Source: Actinacidiphila acidipaludis | Lineage (GTDB): Bacteria > Actinomycetota > Actinomycetes > Streptomycetales > Streptomycetaceae | Direction: 5' to 3' | DNA: 64,000 nucleotides | Assembly (NCBI RefSeq): GCF_019890725.1 | Contig: NZ_JAINZZ010000013.1 | Coordinates: 79,143-143,142, forward strand | Shown: positions 17,801 to 25,274 of the stretch, piece after piece | How the letters are laid out: each line of letters starts with the position of its first letter | How positions within the stretch are numbered: position 1 is the stretch's first letter | Program-made: the position numbers and the translations under genes | Notes under the pieces: generated by a model | Seen by the model: only the letters and a program-made list of their open reading frames with translations | Database searches by the model: none | What the model was told of the DNA's origin: nothing

Positions 17801-18495
17801 CGGTGAGCACCACGTGGTCGGTGACGGTCCCGGCGGGCGCCGACCCGGCGTCCTTCACCCTGGACGCCACCGTCACCACCCCGGGCGGCGCCTTCACCGC
17901 ACAGGCCCCGGTGACCGTGCCCTACGCCTCGCTGGCCGCGGCGTACGGCAACTCCGGTGTCAGCGACGACAGTACGCCGGGGACCGGCAACCTCGACGGC
18001 GGCGGCGCCAGCTTCTCCGCGCAGGCGCTGGCCGCGGCGGGCTGGACCGCGGGCGGTTCCACCGTGCACGACGGGATCTCCTTCCCCTGGCCGGCGACCG
18101 CGGGCACCGGGCAGCCGGACAACGCCGTCGCGGGCGGCCAGGCCGTCGAACTGGCCGGCAGCGGAAGCAAGCTGGGCTTCATCGGCACCAGCGACTTCGG
18201 TTCCTCCTCCGGCAGCGGCACCATCGTCTACACCGACGGCACGACCCAGACGTACGCGCTGGCCCTCGCCGACTGGTGGTCCGGCAGCGCGTCCCAGGGC
18301 AGCGACATCGCCGCCACCACGCCGTACCTCAACAACGGCGGCGGGCACCAGAACCAGACGGTGCACCTGTACGGCGCGACCGTCGGCCTGCTGCCCGGCA
18401 AGACCGTCGCGGCCGTCACCCTGCCGAACGTGAGCCAGGACGTGGCCAACGGGCAGCTCGCGATGCATGTGTTCGCCATGGCGATCGGCGGCTGA
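14851..18495 (+). CDS. Secreted multidomain glycoside hydrolase family 3 enzyme
   Basis: 1214 residues. Signal peptide (about 1-34, LAAACALACAAVLGANGGGA). GH3 N-domain with TAKHYALNNVEDNR and the nucleophile Asp312 in YITSDCGAVGTNW; GH3 C-domain (about 430-690); FnIII-like domain (about 700-800); Big2-like Ig domain (YTSSNPAVATVAPDGTVHA); NEW3-type beta-sandwich; and a C-terminal domain (about 1030-1214) that also ends the GH27 enzyme of this window. Likely exo-acting on plant beta-linked oligosaccharides (glucosidase or xylosidase type; specificity unresolved). GGAGG lies 4 nt before the ATG. Confidence 0.9.
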   Translation: MDKRTRRRGLLAAACALACAAVLGANGGGAALAQSPRATAGSTPIYRDTHYSFEERAADLVSRMTLQEKVQQLSTNSGPAIPRLGVQQYTYWSEGQHGVNSLGADQHNGGVQGGVHATSFPTNFASSMSWDRDLMYQESTAISDEVRGFVDKSLFDKGQNNLGPSADDYGSLTYWAPTVNLDRDPRWGRTDEAFGEDPYFVGQMAGQFVDGYQGNNQDGTSRNGYLKVAATAKHYALNNVEDNRTGISSDATDTDLRDYYTAQFRSLIEDAHVAGLMTSYNAINGTPSVSDTYTTNELAQRTYGFDGYITSDCGAVGTNWRQFPGGHDWAPPGWTTDHQADPTWTRTATGTTLSGQAGGQAYALRAGTDLNCTGDEATTANITEAIKAGALSEGVVDTALVKVFTVRMATGEFDPPGSVPYTSITKDQIESPAHQALAAKVADNSLVLLKNTAPASASTPLLPADPATTKKVVILGDLADTVSLGLYSGEPTHTTSAVQGITAAVKAADPDADVVFDAAGTSATATGAAVLSDRTKADVRDADLVVLFAGTTLANGEEGNDRDSLAMPGNYDSLIDQTAALGNPRLALVVQSDGPVKIDDEQGKVASVLFSGYNGQAQGTALADVLFGRQNPSGHLNFTWYKDDSQLPDKQNYGLTPAATGGLGRTYQYFTGSPTYPFGYGLSYSTFAFSKIKADHKTTTPDGSVKIGFDVTNTGTVAGATVAQLYAATAFTVPGVDLPRERLAGFAKTQVLQPGRTQHIDITVKAADLASWDAAHSRQTVWNGDYRFQVGGDSAHIAGTAPVRITGHLTPKVRYVTVQPGKVVFDAGDTFSLTAKNPWIKDDTDPAKEQRDRSLTADHVVEAVDNDQTFADLAHTPVRYTSSNPAVATVAPDGTVHAVADGVATVSATVGGVTGSAPIVVHNSLTLKAVPVAEAGTTLTAATTYTNGGAAVVSGVSVALDVPAGWTASATTPASFPTVGAGQTVSTTWSVTVPAGADPASFTLDATVTTPGGAFTAQAPVTVPYASLAAAYGNSGVSDDSTPGTGNLDGGGASFSAQALAAAGWTAGGSTVHDGISFPWPATAGTGQPDNAVAGGQAVELAGSGSKLGFIGTSDFGSSSGSGTIVYTDGTTQTYALALADWWSGSASQGSDIAATTPYLNNGGGHQNQTVHLYGATVGLLPGKTVAAVTLPNVSQDVANGQLAMHVFAMAIGG

Positions 18496-18501
18496 CGCCA
18501 G

Positions 18502-18543
18502 GCCGCTGTCCCCGGGCGGTTCCGGCCGCCCGGGGACAGCGGC
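18502..18543 (+). terminator. 18-bp perfect hairpin after GH3
   Basis: GCCGCTGTCCCCGGGCGG pairs with its exact complement at 18526-18543 around TTCCGG, directly after the GH3 stop. Confidence 0.85.
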
Positions 18544-18762
18544 AGCCCGCGTGCGCCGCCGCCCGTCGGAGAGGGTGGGCCGCGGTGCCGACGAGCCGGA
18601 CGTCATTCGTCCGGTGTCGAGCCGAACCCGTCGCGACGGAACGATTCAGCTCGCGGGATTGTGTCACAACGTCCCCATAAGTCACGGCCCTTGACGGGGG
18701 AGAGGGCCAGAGGGCACGGTGCGGGCAGACGGTACGCGACACAGGCACGGACTCCGGGGGTC

Positions 18763-19965
18763 ATGATCGACACGCCAGTGAACCTGCGCGAGGTGGGACG
18801 GCTGAGGGTCCTGGAGGCCCTGCACGCCGCACCGCGCAGCAGCCGGCCCGAACTCGTCCGTGTGACGGGCCTGTCCCGGGCCACCGTCTCCTCACTGATC
18901 GCCGACCTCATCGCGGTCGGCCTGGTCACCGAGGACGAGGGCGCCGACGAGACCGAGCCCCGCCGCACCGGGCGGCCCGCGCAGTCCCTGTCGCTGGTGC
19001 CCAGCGCCGGGTACGCGATCGGCGCCGACATCGGCCATCAGCACGTCCGGGTCATCCTGTGCGACCTGTTCGGCGCCGTGCTGTGGGAGCACTGGGTCGC
19101 CAAGGAGGTCGACCGGGCGCCCGAGGAGACCCTCGATCTCGTCGCCGTGCTGGTCGGCCGCGCGCTGCAGGAGACCGGCGTCCCCCGGACCCGCGTGCTC
19201 GGCATCGGCGCGGGCATCGCCTCACCGGTGGAACTGGGCAGCGGGGCCCTCGGCGCCGAGGGGATCATGCCGGGCTGGGTCGGCCTGCGGCTCACCGACG
19301 AACTGCGCCGCCGCACCTCGCTGCCCGTCCGCGTCACCAACGACGCCAACGCCGGGGCGCTCGCCGAGCGCATGTACGGCGCCGGCCGGGACGCCGGCGA
19401 CATGGTCTACGTCCGGCTGTCCGCCGGCATCGGCGCGGGCATCGTCAGCAACGGCCGGCTGCTGCTCGGCGCCCGCGGGCTGGCCGGCGAGATCGGCCAC
19501 CTGCCGCTGACCGCGGACGGCCTGATCTGCCGCTGCGGCAACCGCGGCTGCCTGGAGACGGTGGCCAGCCCGGTCGCGATCGCCCGCCTACTGTCCGACA
19601 GCTGGGGCCACCCCGTGGCGCCGCGGGACCTGCCGGGGCTGATCCAGCAGCGCAACACCGGCGCGCTGCGGGCCGTGCGGGACGCCGGGGACGCGGTGGG
19701 GCGCGCGCTGTCCATGCTGGTCACGCTGCTCAACCCGCAACTGGTCGTGGTCGGCGGCGACCTGGCGAGCGCGGGCGAGGACATCCTGGAGCCGATGCGC
19801 GCGGGCGTCCGGCGGCACACGCTGCCGTCGGCGGGCGAAGGGGTGCGGATCGTCACCGGTGGACTGGGCGACGGCGCCGAAGTGCGCGGCGCCGCCGGCC
19901 TGGTGCTGGCCGACGCGCCCCAACTGCTCTCCGGGGCACCGGCGGTGGCGGCGGAACCGGCGTAA
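18763..19965 (+). CDS. ROK family transcriptional regulator
   Basis: 400 residues. N-terminal winged HTH (about 10-70, VRVTGLSRATVSSLIADLIA) fused to a ROK domain. The zinc motif CRCGNRGCLE and GEIGH are intact, but the N-terminal phosphate loop is IGADIGHQHV, lacking the DxGxT of true sugar kinases, so it is a sugar-sensing repressor and not a kinase. It is the likely local regulator of the GH3 and sugar-oxidoreductase genes upstream. ATG 18763 has only GGGGG before it; the frame is open from 18661, so a slightly longer form cannot be excluded. Confidence 0.88.
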   Translation: MIDTPVNLREVGRLRVLEALHAAPRSSRPELVRVTGLSRATVSSLIADLIAVGLVTEDEGADETEPRRTGRPAQSLSLVPSAGYAIGADIGHQHVRVILCDLFGAVLWEHWVAKEVDRAPEETLDLVAVLVGRALQETGVPRTRVLGIGAGIASPVELGSGALGAEGIMPGWVGLRLTDELRRRTSLPVRVTNDANAGALAERMYGAGRDAGDMVYVRLSAGIGAGIVSNGRLLLGARGLAGEIGHLPLTADGLICRCGNRGCLETVASPVAIARLLSDSWGHPVAPRDLPGLIQQRNTGALRAVRDAGDAVGRALSMLVTLLNPQLVVVGGDLASAGEDILEPMRAGVRRHTLPSAGEGVRIVTGGLGDGAEVRGAAGLVLADAPQLLSGAPAVAAEPA

Positions 19966-20093
19966 CGGCAGAGCGGGAAACGGGGGTTCCGGGCAGGCGC
20001 GGGCGCCAGGCGCAGGCGGCTTCCCAGGTGCGGGCCCGGTGGGTGCGGGGGACAGGGCGTGCGGTGTCGGCGTGGGGGCGTACCGGGACGGCC

Positions 20094-20882
20094 TCAGTCC
20101 TCCGCCACGGACTCCCCGGCGGTGATCAGCGCGAAGGCCGCACCCTCCGGGTCGGCCACCGTCGCCATCCGGCCGTGGCGCGACGCGCAGGGCGGTTCCA
20201 GCACCCGGGCGCCCAGTTCCGCCGCACGGCCGGTCGCCGCGTCCGTGTCGGCCACCGCGAAGTACGTCATCCAGTGCGCGCCCCGGTCGCGCGGCAGGTC
20301 CCGGCCCACGCCCAGCACGCCGGCCGCCGCCTGCCCCGCGGCCCTGAGTACCATCCGGTCCACGCCGCTCTCGTCCGTCTGCTGCGCCTCGACGCCGAGC
20401 ACCGCCTGGTAGAACTTCGCGACCAGGGACGAGTCCCGGGTCGTCAGCTCGCTCCAGGACACCGTCCCGGGCGCCCCGGTGACGTCCGCGCCCGGCAGCC
20501 GGCGCCCCTGCCAGATGCCGAACACCGCGCCCGACGGGTCGACGGCGATCGCCAGCCGCCCCTCGTCGTCCGCGTTCAGCGGGCCGATGCCGAGCGTGCC
20601 GCCGCACTCCCGCACCAGCTCGGCGGAGACGTCCACATCGTCGGAGGCGAACATCGTCGTCCACGACACCGGGCGGTGCGGTTCCGCCGCGCCCTCGCCG
20701 ATACCGGCGATGCGCTGCCCGTCGCGCACCGCGATCATGTACGAGCCCAGTTGCCGCGGGCCGGGTACGAACTCCCAGCCGAAAAGGGCGCCGTAGAAGT
20801 CGAGCGCGCGATCCGCCCGGTGCGCCATCAGGCTGGCCCAGCAGGGAGTGCCGGGGGGACGCCGGCTCGGTACGTCGGTCAT
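20094..20882 (-). CDS. VOC superfamily protein with two glyoxalase-like domains
   Basis: 262 residues made of two tandem VOC (glyoxalase/bleomycin-resistance) modules, about 10-130 and 140-260, opening WASLMAHRADRALDFYGALF and WSELTTRDSSLVAKFYQAVL. The substrate is unknown. Proteins of this design in streptomycetes are usually annotated only as hydroxylase or glyoxalase-like. ATG 20882 follows GAGGAG by 11 nt. It is convergent with the ROK gene; the 128 bp between them hold no clear structure. Confidence 0.85.
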   Translation of the reverse strand: MTDVPSRRPPGTPCWASLMAHRADRALDFYGALFGWEFVPGPRQLGSYMIAVRDGQRIAGIGEGAAEPHRPVSWTTMFASDDVDVSAELVRECGGTLGIGPLNADDEGRLAIAVDPSGAVFGIWQGRRLPGADVTGAPGTVSWSELTTRDSSLVAKFYQAVLGVEAQQTDESGVDRMVLRAAGQAAAGVLGVGRDLPRDRGAHWMTYFAVADTDAATGRAAELGARVLEPPCASRHGRMATVADPEGAAFALITAGESVAED

Positions 20883-21067
20883 GCGAAGCGCACTCCTCGC
20901 GGGCGGTTCGGGCGAATGTGGTACCTCCGATGGTTCCACCACCTTCCGCCCGGAGCGCCCCGGCCGCGCCGCATTCATCCCCCTGGGGACGGGGAGCGGC
21001 CGAAACGGTACGCGTCCGGGCCGTGACGCGGTGTCTGCCCGGGCGGCCGGCACCCCGCGCGGGCGGC

Positions 21068-21073
21068 CACAAT
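21068..21073 (+). promoter_or_regulatory. -10 box CACAAT, leaderless start for sulfurtransferase
   Basis: CACAAT ends 6 nt before the ATG at 21080; no SD. Confidence 0.45.
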
Positions 21074-21079
21074 GGCCTC

Positions 21080-21919
21080 ATGGAACCGATCATCTCCGCG
21101 GCCGGGCTGGCGGCCGAACTCGACGGCCCGGGCGAGCCGCCCGTCCTGATCGACGTGCGCTACAAGATGGGCGGGCCGCCCGGGCAGGGCGAGTACGCCA
21201 AGGGCCACATCGCCGGGGCCCGCTATGTCGACCTCGACGCCGAGCTCGCGGGCCCGCCCGGTGCCGGCGGACGCCACCCGCTGCCCGGCGTCGAGGTGTT
21301 CGGCGCGGCGATGCGCAGGGCGGGGGTCAGCGCCGGGCGCGACGTCGTGCTGTACGACGACGCGAACGGCTGGGGGCCGGCCCGCGCCTGGTGGCTGCTG
21401 CGGTGGGCCGGGCACGAGCGGGTCCGGGTGCTGGACGGCGGCCTTGCGGCGTGGCGGGCGGCAGGGCTGCCGCTGACCACCGAGGAACCGCCGCCGGGCG
21501 AGGGCGACTTCGTGCCGCGGCCGGGCAGGATGCCGGTCGTCGACGCGGACGGGGCGGCGGCGCTGGCGCGCCAGGGCGTGTTGCTCGACGCGCGGGCGGG
21601 GGAGCGGTACCGCGGCGAGGTCGAGCCGATCGACCCGGTCGCCGGGCACATCCCCGGGGCGGTCAGCGCGCCGACGACGGAGAACGTGGCGGCCGACGGC
21701 ACGTTTCTGCCTGCGGCACGCCTGGCGGAGAGGTTCGCGGCGCTGGGCGCCACGGGGGAGGCCGAGGTCGGCGTCTACTGCGGGTCGGGCGTCTCGGCGG
21801 CCCACCAGATCCTCGCCATGGCCGTCGCCGGTGTGCCCGCGACCCTCTACCCCGGCTCCTGGAGTGAATGGACCGCCACGTCCACCCGCCCCGTCTCCAC
21901 AGGCCCCACTCCGGGCTAG
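21080..21919 (+). CDS. Sulfurtransferase, tandem rhodanese domains
   Basis: 279 residues with two rhodanese folds. The N-terminal inactive repeat has LIDVRYKMGG; the C-terminal repeat has LLDARAGERYRGE and the active-site loop VYCGSGVSA with the persulfide-forming Cys. It transfers sulfane sulfur from thiosulfate or 3-mercaptopyruvate to cyanide or thiols; the loop CGSGVSA resembles mercaptopyruvate sulfurtransferases. It is divergent from the VOC gene and appears leaderless. Confidence 0.9.
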   Translation: MEPIISAAGLAAELDGPGEPPVLIDVRYKMGGPPGQGEYAKGHIAGARYVDLDAELAGPPGAGGRHPLPGVEVFGAAMRRAGVSAGRDVVLYDDANGWGPARAWWLLRWAGHERVRVLDGGLAAWRAAGLPLTTEEPPPGEGDFVPRPGRMPVVDADGAAALARQGVLLDARAGERYRGEVEPIDPVAGHIPGAVSAPTTENVAADGTFLPAARLAERFAALGATGEAEVGVYCGSGVSAAHQILAMAVAGVPATLYPGSWSEWTATSTRPVSTGPTPG

Positions 21920-21946
21920 CTCCCCGAGCGGGGTTGCCTCCTCGCT

Positions 21947-22086
21947 GGGTGCCCTCTGCCATGGGAGCTGGCCCTGGTGGGGCGTGACCGTCCGGTCGGG
22001 GGCACCCCACGGGGGCGGGTGCCCTCTGCCATGGGAGCTGCCCCTGGTGGGGCGTGACCGTCCGGTCGGGGGCACCCCATGGGGGC
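21947..22086. repeat. Two tandem 70-bp direct repeats
   Basis: Copy 1 (21947-22016) and copy 2 (22017-22086) each run from GGGTGCCCTCTGCCATGGGA to CACCCCAyGGGGGC and differ at only two positions (21971 G vs 22041 C; 22010 C vs 22080 T). They lie directly after the sulfurtransferase stop. Confidence 0.9.
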
Positions 22087-22088
22087 GC

Positions 22089-22374
22089 GGGGTCCCCCAG
22101 GCTTCGCCCGGGAGGTGCCCCCAGCGCGCTCAGCCGGCCACCGGCGGGTAGTCCGGAGCGGACCGAACTGCCCCTTCGGGACGGTGACGGACTGCGGCAC
22201 GCGTCGTGGCTGGTCGCGCAGTTCCCCGCGCCCCTTGGTAGGCGCCCTCTGCGAGGAGACGTGCCCCTGGTGGGCGTGACCGTCCGGTCGGGGGCACCCC
22301 ATGAGGGCACCTCCCGGGCGGAGCCTGGGGAACCCGCGCCCCTTGGTAGGCGCCCTCTGCGAAGAGACGTGCCC
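22089..22374. repeat. Composite intergenic repeat element with inverted ends
   Basis: A ~30-bp segment (about 22090-22120, around CCCAGGCTTCGCCCGGGAGG) recurs inverted at about 22306-22335. A degraded third copy of the 70-bp unit lies at about 22242-22307. A 42-bp unit beginning CCCGCGCCCCTTGGTAGGCG occurs at 22225-22266 and 22333-22374. The segment CTGGTCGCGCAGTTCCCCGC (from 22210) resembles an intergenic sequence I recall as common in Streptomyces genomes. No credible gene is present. Confidence 0.8.
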
Positions 22375-22456
22375 TTGCGGGCGGGTGACGGGTGCGGGCT
22401 CGGGCCCGCATCACGAGGAGCGGGGCCGAGCCCGTACCGTTCTGCTCAGCGCAGCG

Positions 22457-23533
22457 TCATTCCTGCTTCTTGCGGCGGCTGCCGAAGACGATCTCGTCCC
22501 AGCTCGGGACGGTCGCGCGGCGGCCCGGGCGGACGCCGTCCGCCTCGGCCTGGCGGTCGGTGGTGCCGACGAGCCGGTCGCGGTGGCCCGCCACGGCCCG
22601 CGGCATGAGGATGTCCGCGTACGCGGACCCCGCGCTGGCGGCCGGGGCCGCCTCCTCCGCCTCCGCCTCCTCGGCCGGGACCTCGGCCGCCGGAGCGGTG
22701 TCCCCCGGGTTCGCGGGCGCGGCCGGCACGACCATGTCGCCCCGGAAGTTCGGCACCGCCTCCAGCAGGCTGGTGAGCGAGTCCCGCTCCTCCGTCTCGG
22801 TCCGCTCCTCGGCCCGCGCCTCGCGGTCCGGCCGCTCGGCGCGTTCCGGCCGCTCGGGCCGTTCCGTCTGGCGGTCCAGGGCGCGGTCCAGCGGACGGTC
22901 CCGGGGCAGCCGCGCGATCCTCGGCACGAACGGGAAGCTCGGCTCCTGCGCGGCCGCGCTCTGCACGGTCTCGCCGATCAGCGACCTGGCCTCGTCGTCG
23001 ACCGCCTGCACCAGCCGGCGCGGCGGGTCGTAGGACCAGCTCGCCGAGTGCGGCTCACCGGCGACCCGGTAGACGAGCAGCACCTCCCAGGTGCCGTCGT
23101 CCCGGCGCCAGGAGTCCCAGAGCACGGTGTCCTTCTCCGCGCCGCGCAGCAGCAGCCGTTCGGCCACCGCCTCGCCGAGCTGCGGCCCGGTGCTCTCGCC
23201 CTGCCGCCGCACGGGGGTCTTCCTGGCGCGCTCGGCCATGAACGCACGTTCGGCGAGCACCGGTCCCTCGAAGCGGCGTACCCGCTCGACCGGGATCCCC
23301 GCGAGCTGGGCGACCTCCTCGGCGGAGGCACCGGCCCGTATCCGCGCCTGGATGTCACGCGGCCGCAGATGGCTCTCGACCTCGATCTCGATCTGGCCCA
23401 GCCGCGCACGGTCGTTGCGGACGGCGGCGCGCAGCCGCTCGTCGATGGGGAGCGTGTATTCCGTGCTGTCGGCAGCCTTGAGCACCAGTCGTGTGCCGTC
23501 GTTGCTGACGGCCACGACGCGCAGTTCGGGCAC
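22457..23533 (-). CDS. sepH: SepH septation protein (DUF3071)
   Basis: 358 residues starting VPELRVVAVSNDGTRLVLKA. The conserved N-terminal domain includes a helix-turn-helix (about 58-88, RPRDIQARIRAGASAEEVAQ), then a charged, Pro/Glu/Arg-rich linker (RPERPERAERPDREARAEER) and a short conserved C-terminus ending GSRRKKQE. SepH is known in actinobacteria to bind FtsZ and promote its assembly at sporulation septa. The GTG at 23533 has GGGAGGTAA 3-5 nt upstream, an unusually strong SD. The linker length and composition are typical of the family. Confidence 0.93.
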   Translation of the reverse strand: MPELRVVAVSNDGTRLVLKAADSTEYTLPIDERLRAAVRNDRARLGQIEIEVESHLRPRDIQARIRAGASAEEVAQLAGIPVERVRRFEGPVLAERAFMAERARKTPVRRQGESTGPQLGEAVAERLLLRGAEKDTVLWDSWRRDDGTWEVLLVYRVAGEPHSASWSYDPPRRLVQAVDDEARSLIGETVQSAAAQEPSFPFVPRIARLPRDRPLDRALDRQTERPERPERAERPDREARAEERTETEERDSLTSLLEAVPNFRGDMVVPAAPANPGDTAPAAEVPAEEAEAEEAAPAASAGSAYADILMPRAVAGHRDRLVGTTDRQAEADGVRPGRRATVPSWDEIVFGSRRKKQE

Positions 23534-23918
23534 GGTTACCTCCCGGGTGGTGCCTGCCGACGTCACGTGCGTCGCTGCTCCCGTTGGACAGAGTGTGGCC
23601 TGCCCGGGTGCAGCGTGCCACAACCTTGCAGAGTTCCCCGGCGTGTCGCGGTTGGGCGGTGACACCCCGTCATGGGACTGTAGTCGATTGGCCACTCTGC
23701 GTGACCGATCGTGAGCGCCCCGGGACGGCGCCCCGGCCCCCCTTCCCGTACGGCCCGGGCAGCCGGACGGGCACCGTGAGCCAGGATTCGTCACGGTACT
23801 CCATTTGGGCCAGCGAGGGGCGGCTGCCGCGCCGCCGAATGTCCTGCACGGGGGCGGGAGTTGGGTGACGCGGGTCACGCGTGAGCCCCATGTGCGCCGG
23901 GCAAAAGCGGACGTACTC
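23534..23918. other. Upstream region of sepH, no gene seen
   Basis: 385 bp between sepH and the lactone oxidase. A minus-strand TACAGT (23682-23677) could be a sepH -10 box giving a ~140-nt leader. GTGACGCGGGTCAC near 23868 is a small dyad. Short plus-strand frames here have no coding character. Confidence 0.5.
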
Positions 23919-25274
23919 CTACGAACCCAGCACCCTCCGCAGGTAGTCGTTGGCGAAGAGCCGGTCCGGATCCAATCGGTCGCGCAGTTCGGTGAATTCA
24001 CCGAACCGCGGATAGGCCGTCCGGAGGTATTCCGCGTCGCGGGTGTGCATCTTGCCCCAGTGGGGCCGCCCGCCGTGCGCGACCATGATCTTCTCCACCG
24101 CGGTGAAGTACTCCTGGAAGCGGCTGCCCCGGTACATGTGCACCGCCACGTACGCGCTGTCCCGCCCGGACGCCGTGGAGAGCGCGATGTCGTCGGCGGG
24201 CGCGACCCGCACCTCGACCGGGAAGCTGACCCGCAGCTCCGACCGCTCGACCATGGCCTTGAGTTCGCGGATCGCCTCCACCGCGGCCTCGCGCGGGAGC
24301 GCGTACTCCATCTCCACGAACCGCACCCGGCGCGGGCTGGTGAAGACCTTGTAAGGGATGTCGGTGTAGGTGCGGGCGGACAGCGCGCGGCTGGAGACCC
24401 TCGCGATGCCGGGGATCGCGGCCGGCACCGCGCGGCCGAGCGCACACGCGGCCTGGAAGACGCCGTTGGACAGCAGTTCGTCGTCGATCCAGCCGCGCAC
24501 CGCGGGCACCGGCGCGGCCGGGCCCTGACTGCGGTTGTTCCGCTTGGTGTTGCAGCCGTCGGTGTGCGGGAACCAGTAGAACTCGAAGTGCTCGTTCTCC
24601 TCGACGAGCTGGTCGAACTCCGCCATCACCCGGTCGAACGGCATCGGTTCCTCACGGGCGTTCAGCAGGAACATCGGCTCCACGGCGAAGGTGATCGCGC
24701 TGAGCACGCCCAGCGCGCCGAGGCCGATCCGCCCGGCGGCGAAGACCTCCGGGTTCTCCTCGGCCGAACACGTGAGCACCGAACCGTCGGCCGTCACCAG
24801 CTCGAACGCGCGGATCTGCGCGGCGATGGAACCGGAGTCGCGGCCGGTGCCGTGCGTGCCGGTGCTGGTGGCGCCCGCCACGGTCTGCACCATGATGTCG
24901 CCCATGTTCGTCAGCGACAGGCCCTCCGCGGCGAGCACGGCGTTCAGCTGACGGAGCGGCACGCCCGCCTCGGCCGTGACGGTGCCCGCAGCCCGGTCGA
25001 TGTCGCGTATCGCGGTGAGGGCCTCGGGACGCACCTGGACGCCCCCGGTGGCCGCCGCGGAGGTGAAGGAGTGCCCGGCGCCCACCGCCTTGACCGTCAG
25101 GCCCTCGGCGGCGGCCTTGCGGACCTCGGCGGCCAGTTCGTCCACGGAGGCGGGAGCGACGGTCCGGGCCGGTGTGGCGGTGACGTTGCCCGCCCAGTTA
25201 CGCCACACCCTCGCGGCTGTCCCATTCGCCGTCCCGGCCGGCCCATCCGTTCGCGTCGCCCACGTCCTCGCCAT
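23919..25274 (-). CDS. FAD-linked lactone/alditol oxidase (D-arabinono-1,4-lactone oxidase family)
   Basis: 451 residues of the VAO flavoprotein family. The FAD-binding domain has VGAGHSFTSAA, whose His is the position of covalent FAD attachment in alditol and gulonolactone oxidases, and GATSTGTHGTG. The C-terminal ALO domain ends with the family motif RPHWGKMH and DPDRLFANDYLRRVL. It oxidises a sugar lactone or alditol with oxygen, releasing H2O2; the substrate is unknown. ATG 25274 has GGGAGGAG at 10 nt, so the 77-bp overlap with the upstream MFS gene looks real. A GTG at 25208, nearer the MFS stop, is the alternative start. Confidence 0.9.
   Translation of the reverse strand: MARTWATRTDGPAGTANGTAARVWRNWAGNVTATPARTVAPASVDELAAEVRKAAAEGLTVKAVGAGHSFTSAAATGGVQVRPEALTAIRDIDRAAGTVTAEAGVPLRQLNAVLAAEGLSLTNMGDIMVQTVAGATSTGTHGTGRDSGSIAAQIRAFELVTADGSVLTCSAEENPEVFAAGRIGLGALGVLSAITFAVEPMFLLNAREEPMPFDRVMAEFDQLVEENEHFEFYWFPHTDGCNTKRNNRSQGPAAPVPAVRGWIDDELLSNGVFQAACALGRAVPAAIPGIARVSSRALSARTYTDIPYKVFTSPRRVRFVEMEYALPREAAVEAIRELKAMVERSELRVSFPVEVRVAPADDIALSTASGRDSAYVAVHMYRGSRFQEYFTAVEKIMVAHGGRPHWGKMHTRDAEYLRTAYPRFGEFTELRDRLDPDRLFANDYLRRVLGS

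Noticed and set aside
12842..19965. Secondary-metabolite gene cluster
   Set aside because: The ThuA/Gfo-Idh/GH3/ROK set fits sugar catabolism; no biosynthetic core enzyme is present.
22054..22608. Open frame of 184 codons on + across the repeat element
   Set aside because: It is made of the intergenic repeats and runs antisense into sepH; composition is not protein-like.
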